Positions 8,574-17,444 of a stretch of DNA of 64,000 nucleotides are shown in pieces (the stretch's first letter is position 1; every line of letters starts with the position of its first letter). The stretch covers positions 186,001-250,000 of the forward strand of contig CAWDGK010000001.1 in the NCBI GenBank assembly GCA_963801855.1, in the 5' to 3' direction. The DNA comes from JACDAN01 sp963801855 (lineage in GTDB: Bacteria; Actinomycetota; Thermoleophilia; Gaiellales; Gaiellaceae). Below the pieces are notes generated by a model. The model saw only the letters and a program-made list of their open reading frames with translations. It ran no database searches and was not told where the DNA came from. Made by a program: the position numbers and the translations under genes.

Positions 8574-9454
8574 CCGAGCTCCGCTGCCGCTTCCTCGAGC
8601 GTCGCAACCGGCCCGACCGACACGTCCTCGCCGTCGAAGAGCTCGAGCCAGGCCGAGAGGGGCCTCGATGCGACCTTCTCGGCAAGAGCGGCGGCAATGC
8701 GCCCCTGCGCATCGGGCTCGTACTGCTCGTCGATCAGGTCGGGGAGATCGAGCAGCTCGCAGAGGCGCGCGAAGAAATGAGGCTCGAGCGCACCGATGGT
8801 CAAGTAGCGCGAGTCCGCCGTCGCGTAGATCCCGTAACAGGCGAGCCCTCCGGTGAGGAGGCGGTGGATCGGCTCGCCGCCGAGCCGATGCGAGACGAGG
8901 CGGTGAGCGCCGTGCGTGAGCGAGATGACGATGTGTTCGCCACGGCCGGTTCGCTGGCGTTCGAGGAGCGCCGCAAGGATCTGAGCAACCGCGGTCAGCG
9001 CGCCTCCGGCGAGATCCGCTGCCTGGATCGACGGCATCGCCGGCGCCGTGTCGGCGAGGAGGCCCGCGTATCCCTGGTAGTTGAGATCGTGGCCGGCCCT
9101 TGCTTCCTGCGAGCCGTAGCCGGTGAACGAGCAGTAGACGACAGACTCGGGCAGGGCCGAGGGGCCTACACCGAGGCGGTCGACGACGCCGGGCCGGAAG
9201 CTCTCGAGGACGACGTCGGCTTGCGCGCAGAGGTCATGTCCCGCCTCCGGATCGGCCTTCAGGTCGACGACGACGGTCTCCTTGCCGTCGTTCAACGCTC
9301 GGTGCCAGGCGGGCGCGAGCCGCTGCATCGGGTCGCCGTCGGGTGGCAGAAGCCGCACGACCCGCGCTCCGAGTGCCTGCAGCTCTCGGCTTGCGAAGGG
9401 GCCTGGCAGGTAGCGCGTCAGGTCGACGACGAGGAGGTCTTGCAGCGGCCGCAC
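8570..9454 (-). CDS. CaiB/BaiF family protein, alpha-methylacyl-CoA racemase type
   Basis: The 294-residue protein belongs to the class III CoA-transferase fold family. The N-terminus DLLVVDLTRYLPGPFASREL and the GHDLNYQGYAG motif (His122) followed by AADLAGG (Asp147) are those of the racemase branch, where a His/Asp pair moves the alpha proton; true CoA transferases use a single catalytic Asp in another context. It is shorter than usual (about 350-400), mostly at the C-terminus. It overlaps the lysyl-oxidase fusion by 4 nt and sits beside acyl-CoA dehydrogenases, so a role in branched-chain acyl-CoA degradation is plausible. Confidence 0.85.
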   Translation of the reverse strand: MRPLQDLLVVDLTRYLPGPFASRELQALGARVVRLLPPDGDPMQRLAPAWHRALNDGKETVVVDLKADPEAGHDLCAQADVVLESFRPGVVDRLGVGPSALPESVVYCSFTGYGSQEARAGHDLNYQGYAGLLADTAPAMPSIQAADLAGGALTAVAQILAALLERQRTGRGEHIVISLTHGAHRLVSHRLGGEPIHRLLTGGLACYGIYATADSRYLTIGALEPHFFARLCELLDLPDLIDEQYEPDAQGRIAAALAEKVASRPLSAWLELFDGEDVSVGPVATLEEAAAELG

Positions 9455-9490
9455 GGCCGCGCGGAAGGTATCAGTGGAAAGCGACGTTCC

Positions 9491-10735
9491 TCAGGTGCCG
9501 GTAGCCACGGGACCGCGGTCCCGGTGAACCGAGGAGAGCGCCGGAGCCCACGAGCACAGCGGTGAGACGTCGCCGTCACGGCCGTTCAGCGCTCGCCAGC
9601 CGAGTGCATGCTCGGCCTGCATCATCTTGTGCACCTGCGTCGTGCCCTCGTAGATGATCGGCGCGCGGGCGTTGCGGAAGTAGCGCTCGATCCCGTACTC
9701 CGCCGAGTAGCCGTAGGCGCCGTGCACCTGGATCGCCAGGTGCGCCGCGCGAAACGCGGATTCCGTCGCGTGCCATTTCGCGAGCGACGTCTCCCGGGTG
9801 TTCCGCCGCCCCTCGTTCTTCATCCAGGCGGCCTGCATGACGAGGAGCTTCGAGGTCTCGTAGCCGAGCACCATCTCGGCGACCATGTCCTGAACGAACT
9901 GGTACTTCCCGATCGCCTGACCGAAGGTCTCCCGCTCACGCGCATACTCGACCGATCGTTCCAGGCAGGCACGGACGACTCCGCATGCCCCCGCCGCGAC
10001 CGTGAACCGGCCCTGGTCGAGCCCGTACATGGCGATCTCGAATCCCTGGCCCTCCTCGCCGACGAGGTTCTCCTCCGGCACCTCGACGTTCTCGAAGAAG
10101 AGCTCTCCCGTCGAACCGGCCCAGATGCCGAGCTTGTTCTCGGTGTCTCGGGTCGAGACCCCGCGCCAGTCGCGCTCGACGATGAACGCGGAGATCCCCT
10201 TGTGCTTCGCTCCCGGGTCCGTCTTCGCGAACACGAGCTGGTGATCCGCGACCGACGCGTACGAGATCCAGTTCTTCTGTCCGTTGAGAACGTAGGCGTC
10301 GCCCTCGCGGCGCGCGGTTGTCCGCATGGCGGCGACGTCCGACCCCGCGGCCGGCTCGGTGAGCCCGAAGCACGCCAACTTCTCCCCCCGCGCCTGCGGC
10401 ACGAGGTAGCGCTTCTTCTGCTCCTCCGACCCGTAGCGGAGGAGCGAGAGCGAGTTCAGCCCCACGTGAACCGAGATCAGCGTCCTGAACGCGGCCTCGC
10501 CCCGCTCGATCTCCTCGCAGGAGAGCGCTTCGGCGACGAAATCGAGGCCGGCGCCGCCGTACTCCTCCGGGATGACGATGCCGAGGAGCCCGAGCTCGGC
10601 CATGCCCTCGATCACGCCCATGTCGAGCTTGTGGTTGATGTCGTTCTCGACGGCGTTCGGCAGCACCCGCTCGTCAACGAAGTTGCGAACGGTGTCCTGG
10701 ATCAGCCGCTGCTCGTCGGTCAGCTCGAAATCCAT
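9491..10735 (-). CDS. Acyl-CoA dehydrogenase
   Basis: The 414-residue protein is a flavin acyl-CoA dehydrogenase. The N-terminal domain begins MDFELTDEQRLIQDTVRNF; FAD-binding segments FGLTEPAAGSD (about residue 130) and WISYASVAD follow; the C-terminal domain carries IQVHGAYGYSAEYGIER and the catalytic-base region IIYEGTTQVH. I place the start at 10735, because an in-frame upstream ATG at 10792 would put the coding region across an operator-like palindrome and adds a non-homologous leader. About 30 residues after GWRALNG extend beyond the family norm. It is divergent from a second dehydrogenase. Confidence 0.92.
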   Translation of the reverse strand: MDFELTDEQRLIQDTVRNFVDERVLPNAVENDINHKLDMGVIEGMAELGLLGIVIPEEYGGAGLDFVAEALSCEEIERGEAAFRTLISVHVGLNSLSLLRYGSEEQKKRYLVPQARGEKLACFGLTEPAAGSDVAAMRTTARREGDAYVLNGQKNWISYASVADHQLVFAKTDPGAKHKGISAFIVERDWRGVSTRDTENKLGIWAGSTGELFFENVEVPEENLVGEEGQGFEIAMYGLDQGRFTVAAGACGVVRACLERSVEYARERETFGQAIGKYQFVQDMVAEMVLGYETSKLLVMQAAWMKNEGRRNTRETSLAKWHATESAFRAAHLAIQVHGAYGYSAEYGIERYFRNARAPIIYEGTTQVHKMMQAEHALGWRALNGRDGDVSPLCSWAPALSSVHRDRGPVATGT

Positions 10736-10777
10736 ACCGGCGGAGAGTGTATGTGGCGCGTAGACGGCTACAATTAT

Positions 10778-10795
10778 TGACTGACTAGTCAATCA
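10778..10795. promoter_or_regulatory. Operator-like palindrome between divergent acyl-CoA dehydrogenases
   Basis: The 18-bp sequence TGACTGACTAGTCAATCA is palindromic at 16 of 18 positions, with a perfect TGACTAGTCA core. It lies in the 80-bp gap between two divergent acyl-CoA dehydrogenase genes, 21 bp before the ATG of the rightward gene and 43 bp before that of the leftward one. A TACAAT hexamer at 10769-10774 could be a -10 element for the rightward gene. The size, symmetry and position fit a TetR-family fatty-acid regulator site; the regulator itself is not in this window, so the identity is inference. Confidence 0.55.
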
Positions 10796-10815
10796 ACGAC
10801 TCCGAGGACGAGGCG

Positions 10816-12001
10816 ATGACAGCGATCCAAGACGTGGTGGCAGCTGAGACCGGGATCTCCTTCGCGCTCAGCGACGAGCAGCGGGAGCTCCGCAGCCTCG
10901 CGCGGGACTTTGCCGACAAGGAGATCCGGCCGAAGGCTGCCGAGTACGACGAGAACTCGACGCACCCTGCGGACATCGTCGCGAAGGCTCACGAGGTCGG
11001 GTTGATGAACCCGCATGTGCCCGAGGAGTACGGTGGCATCGGCCTTCCGACCTTCGACGGCATGCTGATCGGGGAGGAGCTCTCGTGGGGCTGCTCGGGC
11101 ATCGCTGTCTCGATCGTCGCGAACACGCTCGGCTCGGCGCCCGTGCTCCTTGCCGGCACCGAGGAGCAAAAGCGCCGCTTGCTTGCCGCCGCTCGTGGAG
11201 GAACCGATCCTCTGTGCCTTCGGCCTCACCGAGCCGAATGCCGGCTCCGACGTCTCGGGCATCCAGACGACTGCGGTGCGGCACGGCGACGAGTACGTCA
11301 TCAACGGGTCGAAGATGTTCATCACGAACGCCGGCCACGCGGACTGGCTCGTCGTCTTCGCCTCCACGGACAAGGGGAAAGGGCACCGCGGTCTCTCGGC
11401 GTTCGTCGTGCCAACCGACCTCGACGGCGTCGTTCTCGAGAAGCACCTCGACAAGATGGGGCAGCGCGCCACCGACACCTCTGCGATCGCATTCGGCGAC
11501 GTCAAGGTTCCGGCCGAGAACCGGCTCGGCGAAGAGGGTGAGGGTTTCAAGGTCGCGATGATGACCCTCGACTTCACGCGGCCCGGTACGGCGGCCGGGG
11601 CAGTCGGAGTGGCGCAGGCCGCGTTCGAGCACGCAGTCGAGTACGCGAAGACGCGCGTGCAGTTCGGTCAGCCGATCGCGATGAACCAGGGCGTCAACTT
11701 CCTCGTCGCCGACATGGCGACCGAGATCGAAGCTGCGCGGCTTCTCGTCTGGCAGGCGGCATGGCTGCTCGACCAGGGCAAGCGCGCAACGCTGCAGTCG
11801 TCCTTTGCAAAGCGCTTCGCTGCCGACACCGCGATGAAGGTCACGACGGACGCCGTCCAGATCTTCGGCGGCTACGGCTACATCAAGGAGTACCCCGTCG
11901 AGAAGCTGATGCGGGACGCCAAGCTCTTCCAGATCTACGAGGGCACGTCCCAGATCCAGCGCCTCGTCATCGCCCGGGAGATCTTTCTCCCGCGATCCTA
12001 G
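10816..12001 (+). CDS. Acyl-CoA dehydrogenase (one frameshift near 11180)
   Basis: Two overlapping frames together encode one standard acyl-CoA dehydrogenase of about 394 residues. The first part starts MTAIQDVVAAETG at 10816 and carries EEYGGIGLP; after EEQKRRLL at about 11178 the homology continues one base later with PPLVEEPILCAFGLTEPNAGSD. The C-terminal part has QIFGGYGYIKEYPVEKLMRD and the catalytic-glutamate motif QIYEGTSQIQRL. The span is one base longer than a multiple of three, which fits a single inserted base in CTTGCTTGCC. Both halves are well conserved, so sequence error is more likely than a real pseudogene. A product of this type oxidises short or branched acyl-CoAs. Confidence 0.88.
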
Positions 12002-12053
12002 GGAGCCGTAGGCTCATCCCTCGCGACGGCTGATTGCTCGAAAAAATCGCGGA

Positions 12054-12080
12054 TTGACCAGCCAACCTCGCGGGTAGACT
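12054..12080 (+). promoter_or_regulatory. Candidate sigma-70-type promoter of the VanW-family gene
   Basis: TTGACC at 12054-12059 and TAGACT at 12075-12080 are separated by 15 bp, somewhat shorter than the usual 16-18. Transcription would begin at about 12087, almost at the proposed TTG start at 12089, so the message would be essentially leaderless. No Shine-Dalgarno sequence is visible there, which agrees with this reading. Confidence 0.35.
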
Positions 12081-12088
12081 GAGCCCAC

Positions 12089-13984
12089 TTGTACGCCGAG
12101 GCCGGGTCCAGGGCGGTACATCTCCGCCGGAAGCGGGCTGCCCGCAGGCGGCTGGCTCTGCAGTGGTCCCTCGTGGGCGCGGGCACGCTCGTTCTCGGGA
12201 CGCTCGGGCTCGGCCTGATGTTCGCGGGCTCGCCCCAGAAGCTGCCCGCAGGCGCAACCGTCGCAGGTTTCTCGGTCGGCGGCCTGACAGCCGATGAGGC
12301 GGTGAAGCAGCTCTCGCGCCGGTTCGAGGAGCTGCGTCGCACGCCGGTGACGTTCACCGCCGGTCCCCGCGAGTTTCAGGCTCGGCCGAACGAGGTCATC
12401 CTCGACGTGAACTGGCGGGCAGCCGTGGAGACTGCACGCCGCCAGGGAGACGGATTCGCACCCGTTCGTGGCCTCCGGCGGCTCGGCCGGCGGTTCTTCG
12501 GCGGCGACATCACACCGCCCGTCCGCGCGTACGACGCAGTGCTGACGCACCGCGTCGAACAGTTCGCAAGCCGGATCGACCGCCCCCGCCGAGACGCTGC
12601 CGTCCGCCTCAAAGGCCTTCGCCCGCTAGTCGTCCCCGGCGCGACCGGCCGTGTGCTGCAGCGCGATGCGGCAGCCCGCGTGATCGTCCGTTCCCTCGTG
12701 ACGCTCTCGCGCCACACGACGGCACTGCCCGTCCGGATCACGCTGCCGACCGTGACTGCTGCAGAGCTTGCTCCCGTGGCCGCCCAGGTCGAAACGGCCG
12801 TGTCCGGCCCGGTGCAGCTCGTGCGCGGAGAGACGAGATGGCGGCTCCCTCGCTGGCGGATCGCACAGCTGCTCGACCTGCCCGAGAAGGGCGCGACGAC
12901 TCTCACGATCGGGGGCCCAGGGGCGGATGCCTACTTCACGCGCTTCCGGAGACGCGTCGACCGGGAGCCACGGGACGCCGAGTTCGTCGTCGCCGACAAC
13001 GACATCTCGATCAAGCCGGCGCTCGCAGGGTTGGGCCTCGACGTGGACGCTGCCCGTAAGGCGATCCTCGCCGCTGCCCTCTCGCCGGCCGAGCGAACCG
13101 CGCGCCTCCTGGTCGAGCGTGTCGCACCCGAGCGCACCACGCGCGAGGCGAGAGCGATGGGGATCACCGGCCTCGTGGGCGGCTACACCACCTACTACGG
13201 AGGCGATCCCAACCGGATCCACAACGTCCAGCTCGTCTCCCAGCTCGTCGACGGCGCGCTGATCGCCCCCGGCTCGGAGTTCTCGTTCAACGCGACGACC
13301 GGCGAGCGCTCGGCCGAGCGTGGCTTCCGCGAGGCGCCCGTGATCATCAACGGCGAGCTGCAGAACGGAATCGGTGGAGGCGTCTGCCAGGTTTCCACCA
13401 CCGTCTTCAACGCGGCTTTCGACGCCGGGATCTCGATCACGTCGCGCACGAACCACGCGCTCTACATCTCCCATTACCCCCAGGGAAGGGACGCGACGGT
13501 CAACTATCCCGATCTCGACCTGAAGTTCTTCAACGACACGGGGAAATGGCTCCTGCTGCGGACGTTCGTCGGGTCGTCGGCACTCACCGTGAAGCTCTTC
13601 GGGACCCCGGTCGACCGCCGCGTGGAGACCGAGACGAGCCCCCTCGAGGAGACCGGCCCGGCGACGTCGAAGCGCATCCCCGATCCCGCGATGTGGGTGG
13701 GCGAGGAAGTGGTCGAGGAAACCGGCCAGCCTTCGCGCAAGACCGCAGTGACCCGGCGCGTCTACAACGCCTCGGGCAAGCTCATGTACGACACGACGTG
13801 GGCCTCGTACTACCGCGCCGAGCCGAAGGTCGTGCGTTACGGGACCAAGGCGCGGCCCAATCCGCCTCCGCCGCCGCCTCCACCGAAGGAAAAGAACCCG
13901 CCGCCTCCGCCGCCTCCGCCGCCGGCGGAGCCACCGCCACCGCCCCCGGCCGAGCCTACGACCCGGCCGCTTCCGCGGCCGTAA
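12089..13984 (+). CDS. Membrane-anchored VanW/YoaR-type cell-wall protein with proline-rich tail
   Basis: The 631-residue protein has a basic N-terminus, one transmembrane segment (about residues 28-48), two repeats related to the YoaR peptidoglycan-binding module (beginning LPAGATVAGFSVGGLTADEA and again after residue 230), and a VanW domain at about residues 370-500 with GGVCQVSTTVFNAAF and NHALYISHYPQGRDATV. Proteins of this architecture are found in Gram-positive cell walls; VanW function is unknown. The last 60 residues are runs of proline. The start is taken as TTG at 12089 because a candidate promoter ends there; later starts would remove the cytoplasmic arginine-rich segment. Its end overlaps a convergent thioesterase by 29 bp. 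Confidence 0.82.
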   Translation: MYAEAGSRAVHLRRKRAARRRLALQWSLVGAGTLVLGTLGLGLMFAGSPQKLPAGATVAGFSVGGLTADEAVKQLSRRFEELRRTPVTFTAGPREFQARPNEVILDVNWRAAVETARRQGDGFAPVRGLRRLGRRFFGGDITPPVRAYDAVLTHRVEQFASRIDRPRRDAAVRLKGLRPLVVPGATGRVLQRDAAARVIVRSLVTLSRHTTALPVRITLPTVTAAELAPVAAQVETAVSGPVQLVRGETRWRLPRWRIAQLLDLPEKGATTLTIGGPGADAYFTRFRRRVDREPRDAEFVVADNDISIKPALAGLGLDVDAARKAILAAALSPAERTARLLVERVAPERTTREARAMGITGLVGGYTTYYGGDPNRIHNVQLVSQLVDGALIAPGSEFSFNATTGERSAERGFREAPVIINGELQNGIGGGVCQVSTTVFNAAFDAGISITSRTNHALYISHYPQGRDATVNYPDLDLKFFNDTGKWLLLRTFVGSSALTVKLFGTPVDRRVETETSPLEETGPATSKRIPDPAMWVGEEVVEETGQPSRKTAVTRRVYNASGKLMYDTTWASYYRAEPKVVRYGTKARPNPPPPPPPPKEKNPPPPPPPPPAEPPPPPPAEPTTRPLPRP

Positions 13985-14372
13985 TCGCCTCGACGAGCCA
14001 GCCGGGCACCCGCGTGGGGCGCATCGTCTTTCCGTCCACGCAGGCGTGACCCGTCCAGCCCTCGGCAATCGTCACTCCCTCCCGCTCGACCGTGTACTCG
14101 AAGCGAAACCGAGCTCCCCGAACCTCAGAGCAGCGGGTGTGGACGACGAGGCTGTCGTCGAACTGGGCCGACTGGCGGTACTTGACGTACACCTCGGCAG
14201 TCGTTGCTTCGATGCCTTGCGACCGCAGGGCCGGGTAGCCGCCGCCGAAGCGTGCGAGGTAGTCGATCCGGGCGATCTCGAACCAGACGAGGTACGCGGC
14301 GTGGTGAGCGATCCCCTGGGCGTCGGTCTCGGCGAAGCGGACGCGCACGTCCGTCCTGCAGTCGGCCGCCAT
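13956..14372 (-). CDS. Acyl-CoA thioesterase, 4HBT/YbgC type
   Basis: The 138-residue protein is a hotdog-fold thioesterase. The N-terminal VRFAETDAQGIAHHAAYLVWFE matches the 4-hydroxybenzoyl-CoA thioesterase/YbgC signature, in which the Asp of the ETDAQG loop is catalytic. The start at 14372 gives the standard family length. It likely hydrolyses a short-chain or aromatic acyl-CoA. The ends of this gene and of the VanW gene overlap by 29 bp, and it is divergent from the DUF2339 gene. Confidence 0.88.
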   Translation of the reverse strand: MAADCRTDVRVRFAETDAQGIAHHAAYLVWFEIARIDYLARFGGGYPALRSQGIEATTAEVYVKYRQSAQFDDSLVVHTRCSEVRGARFRFEYTVEREGVTIAEGWTGHACVDGKTMRPTRVPGWLVEAITAAEAAGS

Positions 14373-14538
14373 GAGCGCCACTCTAGGAGGATTGGCGAAA
14401 TCAGGCTCGACCTGACATCGTGCGGTCATCGACCGGGCCGCAGAAGAGCGATTTGCGGAGATCGCCGCCGCCCTCGAGCGTCTCGAGCGGCGGCTGGACC
14501 GGCTGGAGCAGCCCCACCCAGAGCCTGAGCTTCGACCG

Positions 14539-16207
14539 GTGGCGGCCCGGGCGCCTTCGCAGGCCGGCCCCGACGCTTCTCGACCGCCCGCGCCTGCGCC
14601 GGCAGAGAGCCCGTCCACACCCGCGAGCCGGTGGGATCGCGGCGTCGACTTCGAGGAGCTCCTCGGTGGGCGGCTGCTCGCCTGGGCCGGCGGCCTCGCA
14701 GTGTTCGTCGGCATCGTCTTCTTCGTCGCGATGGCCGTGCGCCGGGGCTGGATCGACGAGTCCACGCGAGTGCTGCTCGCCTTCCTCGGCTCAGGCGGGC
14801 TCGTCGGCCTCGGGCTCTACCTGTTCGCGCGCCAGGGGCAGACACAGGCGTCGCTCGCTGCAGTGGCTGCGGGCCTCGGCGGCCTGTACGCGTCAGACCT
14901 CGCGGCGACACGGCTGTACGACCTCATCTCGCCGGTCGTCGGACTTGCCTGCGCCGGAGTGATCGGCGCGCTCGGCACTGCGATCGCGATTCGCTGGGAG
15001 ACCCGACTCGTCGGTGCTATCGGGATCCTCGGTGCGCTCGCGTCTCCGATCCTCGTCCAGGCCGAGACCTCCGGGACGACCCTCGTCTTCATGGCGATCG
15101 CGCTGGTCTCGGCCGTCGCCGTCCTGCCTGTGGCAGCAGTGGGACTGGCTTGCGGCCGGCGCCTTCGTGCTCAGCGCTCCTCAGCTGGTCGTCTGGCTGG
15201 AGAGCACCTACGACGATGGCCTTGCGCTGCCCCTGACCGTCCTCGTTCTCTTCTGGGCCGTCTACGTGGTCGCAGCGATCGGGTACGAGTTGCGCGTCCC
15301 GGTCGAGACGCTGAGGGCGTCGTCGGCGATGCTCCTGCTAGCGGACGCCCTCCTGCTGGCAGGCGCCGGCTGGCTGATGCTCAGCGACCGCGATCACGAC
15401 CAGGGTGCCACTGCCTGGGTCGTCGGAGCCGCGCTCGTCCACGTGGTGCTGGGAGGCTTCGGCTTCCAGCAGAGGATGAGCCGGGAGATCGCCTCGCTCG
15501 TGATCGCCGTCGGAATCGGCCTGTCGGCGGTCGCGCTCGGCCTCGCGCTCGACGGCCCCGCGCTCGTGATCGGCTGGTCGGCGGAGGCGGCGATTCTCGC
15601 TTGGGTCGCGAAGACCACCGGCGAGCGACGAGCCGTCGTCGGCACTGTTGTCTTCCTCACGCTCGCAGGCGCTCACATTCTCGGCACCGAAGCAGAGCTC
15701 GGCTCCCTCTACGACGGCGTGGACGACCTCGGACGTGCCGCGGTCGCCCTGGTCGCCTTTGCAGCGGCTGCACTCGTCGCAGCGCGGTTCGTGCCCGGCC
15801 AGTCGGGTTGGAAGTCGCCGTGGGTGCGAGTGGAGCTGCGGTCGCTGTTGCAGATCGCCGGCGCCGTCGCGCTCGTCTACCTCGGCTCGATCGCGATCGT
15901 CGACCTGACGCGCGAGGCCGAGACGGCCGCGGAACCGGGGCAGACGCCCCAGGTGCTCCTCAGCGCCTACTGGGCGCTCCTCGGCTTCGGGTCGCTCCTC
16001 TTCGGCCTGATCAGGGACGACCGGCGCTTCCGCCTGGGGGGATTCGCGCTCCTCGCCCTGGCCATCGTCAAGGTGTTCCTGTTCGACCTCTCGACGCTCG
16101 AGTCGATCTATCGCGTGCTGTCGTTCATCGCTCTCGGGCTCCTTTTGCTCGCCGCCGCCTTCGCCTACCAGCGGATTCGCGCGCGGATCGTCGAGGAAGC
16201 CGCTTGA
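14539..16207 (+). CDS. DUF2339 multi-spanning membrane protein (one frameshift near 15127)
   Basis: Two frames join into a polytopic membrane protein of about 555 residues with the DUF2339 hallmark WDRGVDFEELLGGRLLAWAGGLAVFVGIVFF near the start. More than a dozen hydrophobic helices follow, ending in an FLFDLSTLESIYRVLSFIALG segment typical of the family. The frame change falls at the VAVLP/LWQQWDW junction and is explained by one inserted base. In-frame codons upstream of 14539 encode a coiled-coil-like stretch (ALERLERRLDRLEQ), so the true start probably lies near 14420, where I see only GTC or out-of-frame GTG. Function is unknown. It is coupled to a DUF3999 gene by a TTGA overlap. Confidence 0.8.
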
Positions 16208-17382
16208 AGCTCGTCGCGTTCGTGCTCGCGGCGGCGCTCGCCGCACCCGCGACCGTGGGCGAGGAGGATCTCCGCTTCGAACGCACGCTCACGGCGACGG
16301 GTGCGGGGCTCGTCACGTTCGAGCCCGACGGGCCGCTCTACGCGCATTCCCAGAGGGACCTCGCCGATCTCCGCGTCTTCGATGCCGAGGATCGGCAGGT
16401 GCCCTGGCGGGCTCTTCCGGACCCGGCTCCGAGGAGCGTGAAGGACGTGGAGCTTCTCAACGCCGGACGGCAGGGCCGCGCCTTCGTCGCCCTGCTCGAT
16501 CTGGGGCCCACGCGCGTCGTGCGAAACCGTGCGGAGCTCGTGATCTCGAACGAGCGTGACTTCTCCGGCCGCGTCACGGTCTTCGGAAGCGACGACCGAA
16601 GGACGTTCACGAGACTCTCCACGACGACCGTGTTCGACCTGCGCGGCGCGACTGCCGCAAAGAGCACCACGCTCGTCTTTCCCAGGACCGACCACAGATT
16701 TCTTCGGCTTCGCGGAGTCGGCGTCCCGCTGCCCGTCGGGGCTCGCGTCTACAACACTCCGCTGCGGGCGACGCTCCAACCCGTGCCCGCGGAGATGAAG
16801 ATCGCGCAGCTCGAGCGAAAGACGCAGGTCGACCTCGATCTCGGTTTCGCCGGGCGCCCGGTGGATGTGCTCCGGTTCCGGACGGCGACGGAGCGCCTCG
16901 ACCGAGGTGTGGTCATCTCGGGCTCAGATCGCACAGAGGGCTTTCTCGTGCTCGATCGCGGCCGGATCGTCCGGCTGGGAGGGGTCGCTCAGCTCGACGT
17001 TCCGGTCGGGGCGCGCGAGAGGCGGCTCAGGATCATCGTGGACAACGGTGATGACGCACCGCTGCGCGATCTCCGGGTCGAGGCTTTGGCGCGGCCCAGG
17101 CCGGTCGTCGTCGCGCAAGGGTTTCAGGCTCCGTTACGGGTGCTGTACGGCAATGCGGGAGCCCAGCCACCCGAGTACGACTTCGCCCAGCTTCCGGTGC
17201 GCGAGCTCAGGCCGCTCGTCGCCGGAGCACTTGGCGCGGAGCGGGAGAACCCGGCCTGGAGACCGCCCGAGGACACCCGTTCCTTCCTCGAGCGCAACCC
17301 GCGGATCCTCGAGGTCGCGCTGGCTCTCGTGGCCATCGGGCTCGGCATCGGGGGCTTTCTCGCTCTGCGCCGCCGAGTCTGA
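16204..17382 (+). CDS. DUF3999 family exported protein
   Basis: The 392-residue protein begins with a signal-like hydrophobic segment, continues as a beta-rich extracytoplasmic domain (about residues 20-355) and ends with one transmembrane helix followed by a basic tail (LALRRRV). The pattern, including the EEDLRFERTLTATGAG N-terminus, agrees with DUF3999, a family repeatedly found beside DUF2339. I take the TTG at 16204 as start, since it overlaps the DUF2339 stop as TTGA and leaves a complete signal sequence. The pair probably acts together at the envelope, but no molecular function is established. Confidence 0.75.
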   Translation: MKLVAFVLAAALAAPATVGEEDLRFERTLTATGAGLVTFEPDGPLYAHSQRDLADLRVFDAEDRQVPWRALPDPAPRSVKDVELLNAGRQGRAFVALLDLGPTRVVRNRAELVISNERDFSGRVTVFGSDDRRTFTRLSTTTVFDLRGATAAKSTTLVFPRTDHRFLRLRGVGVPLPVGARVYNTPLRATLQPVPAEMKIAQLERKTQVDLDLGFAGRPVDVLRFRTATERLDRGVVISGSDRTEGFLVLDRGRIVRLGGVAQLDVPVGARERRLRIIVDNGDDAPLRDLRVEALARPRPVVVAQGFQAPLRVLYGNAGAQPPEYDFAQLPVRELRPLVAGALGAERENPAWRPPEDTRSFLERNPRILEVALALVAIGLGIGGFLALRRRV

Positions 17383-17406
17383 TCATCGGCAAAAGGGATG
17401 GCTGAG

Positions 17407-17423
17407 CCAGGCGAGGCGCCTGG
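17407..17423. terminator. Hairpin between convergent genes
   Basis: CCAGGCG and CGCCTGG form a perfect 7-bp stem with a three-base loop. It lies between the stop of the DUF3999 gene (17382) and the stop of the minus-strand CxxC protein gene (17445). There is no T-tract, so it would be a weak or factor-assisted terminator. Confidence 0.35.
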
Positions 17424-17444
17424 GGCGCCTGCTTGGAGGCTGGG

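Noticed and set aside
10736..10792. 19-residue N-terminal extension of the left acyl-CoA dehydrogenase
   Set aside because: It crosses the operator-like palindrome, and the family N-terminus MDFELTDEQ starts at 10735.
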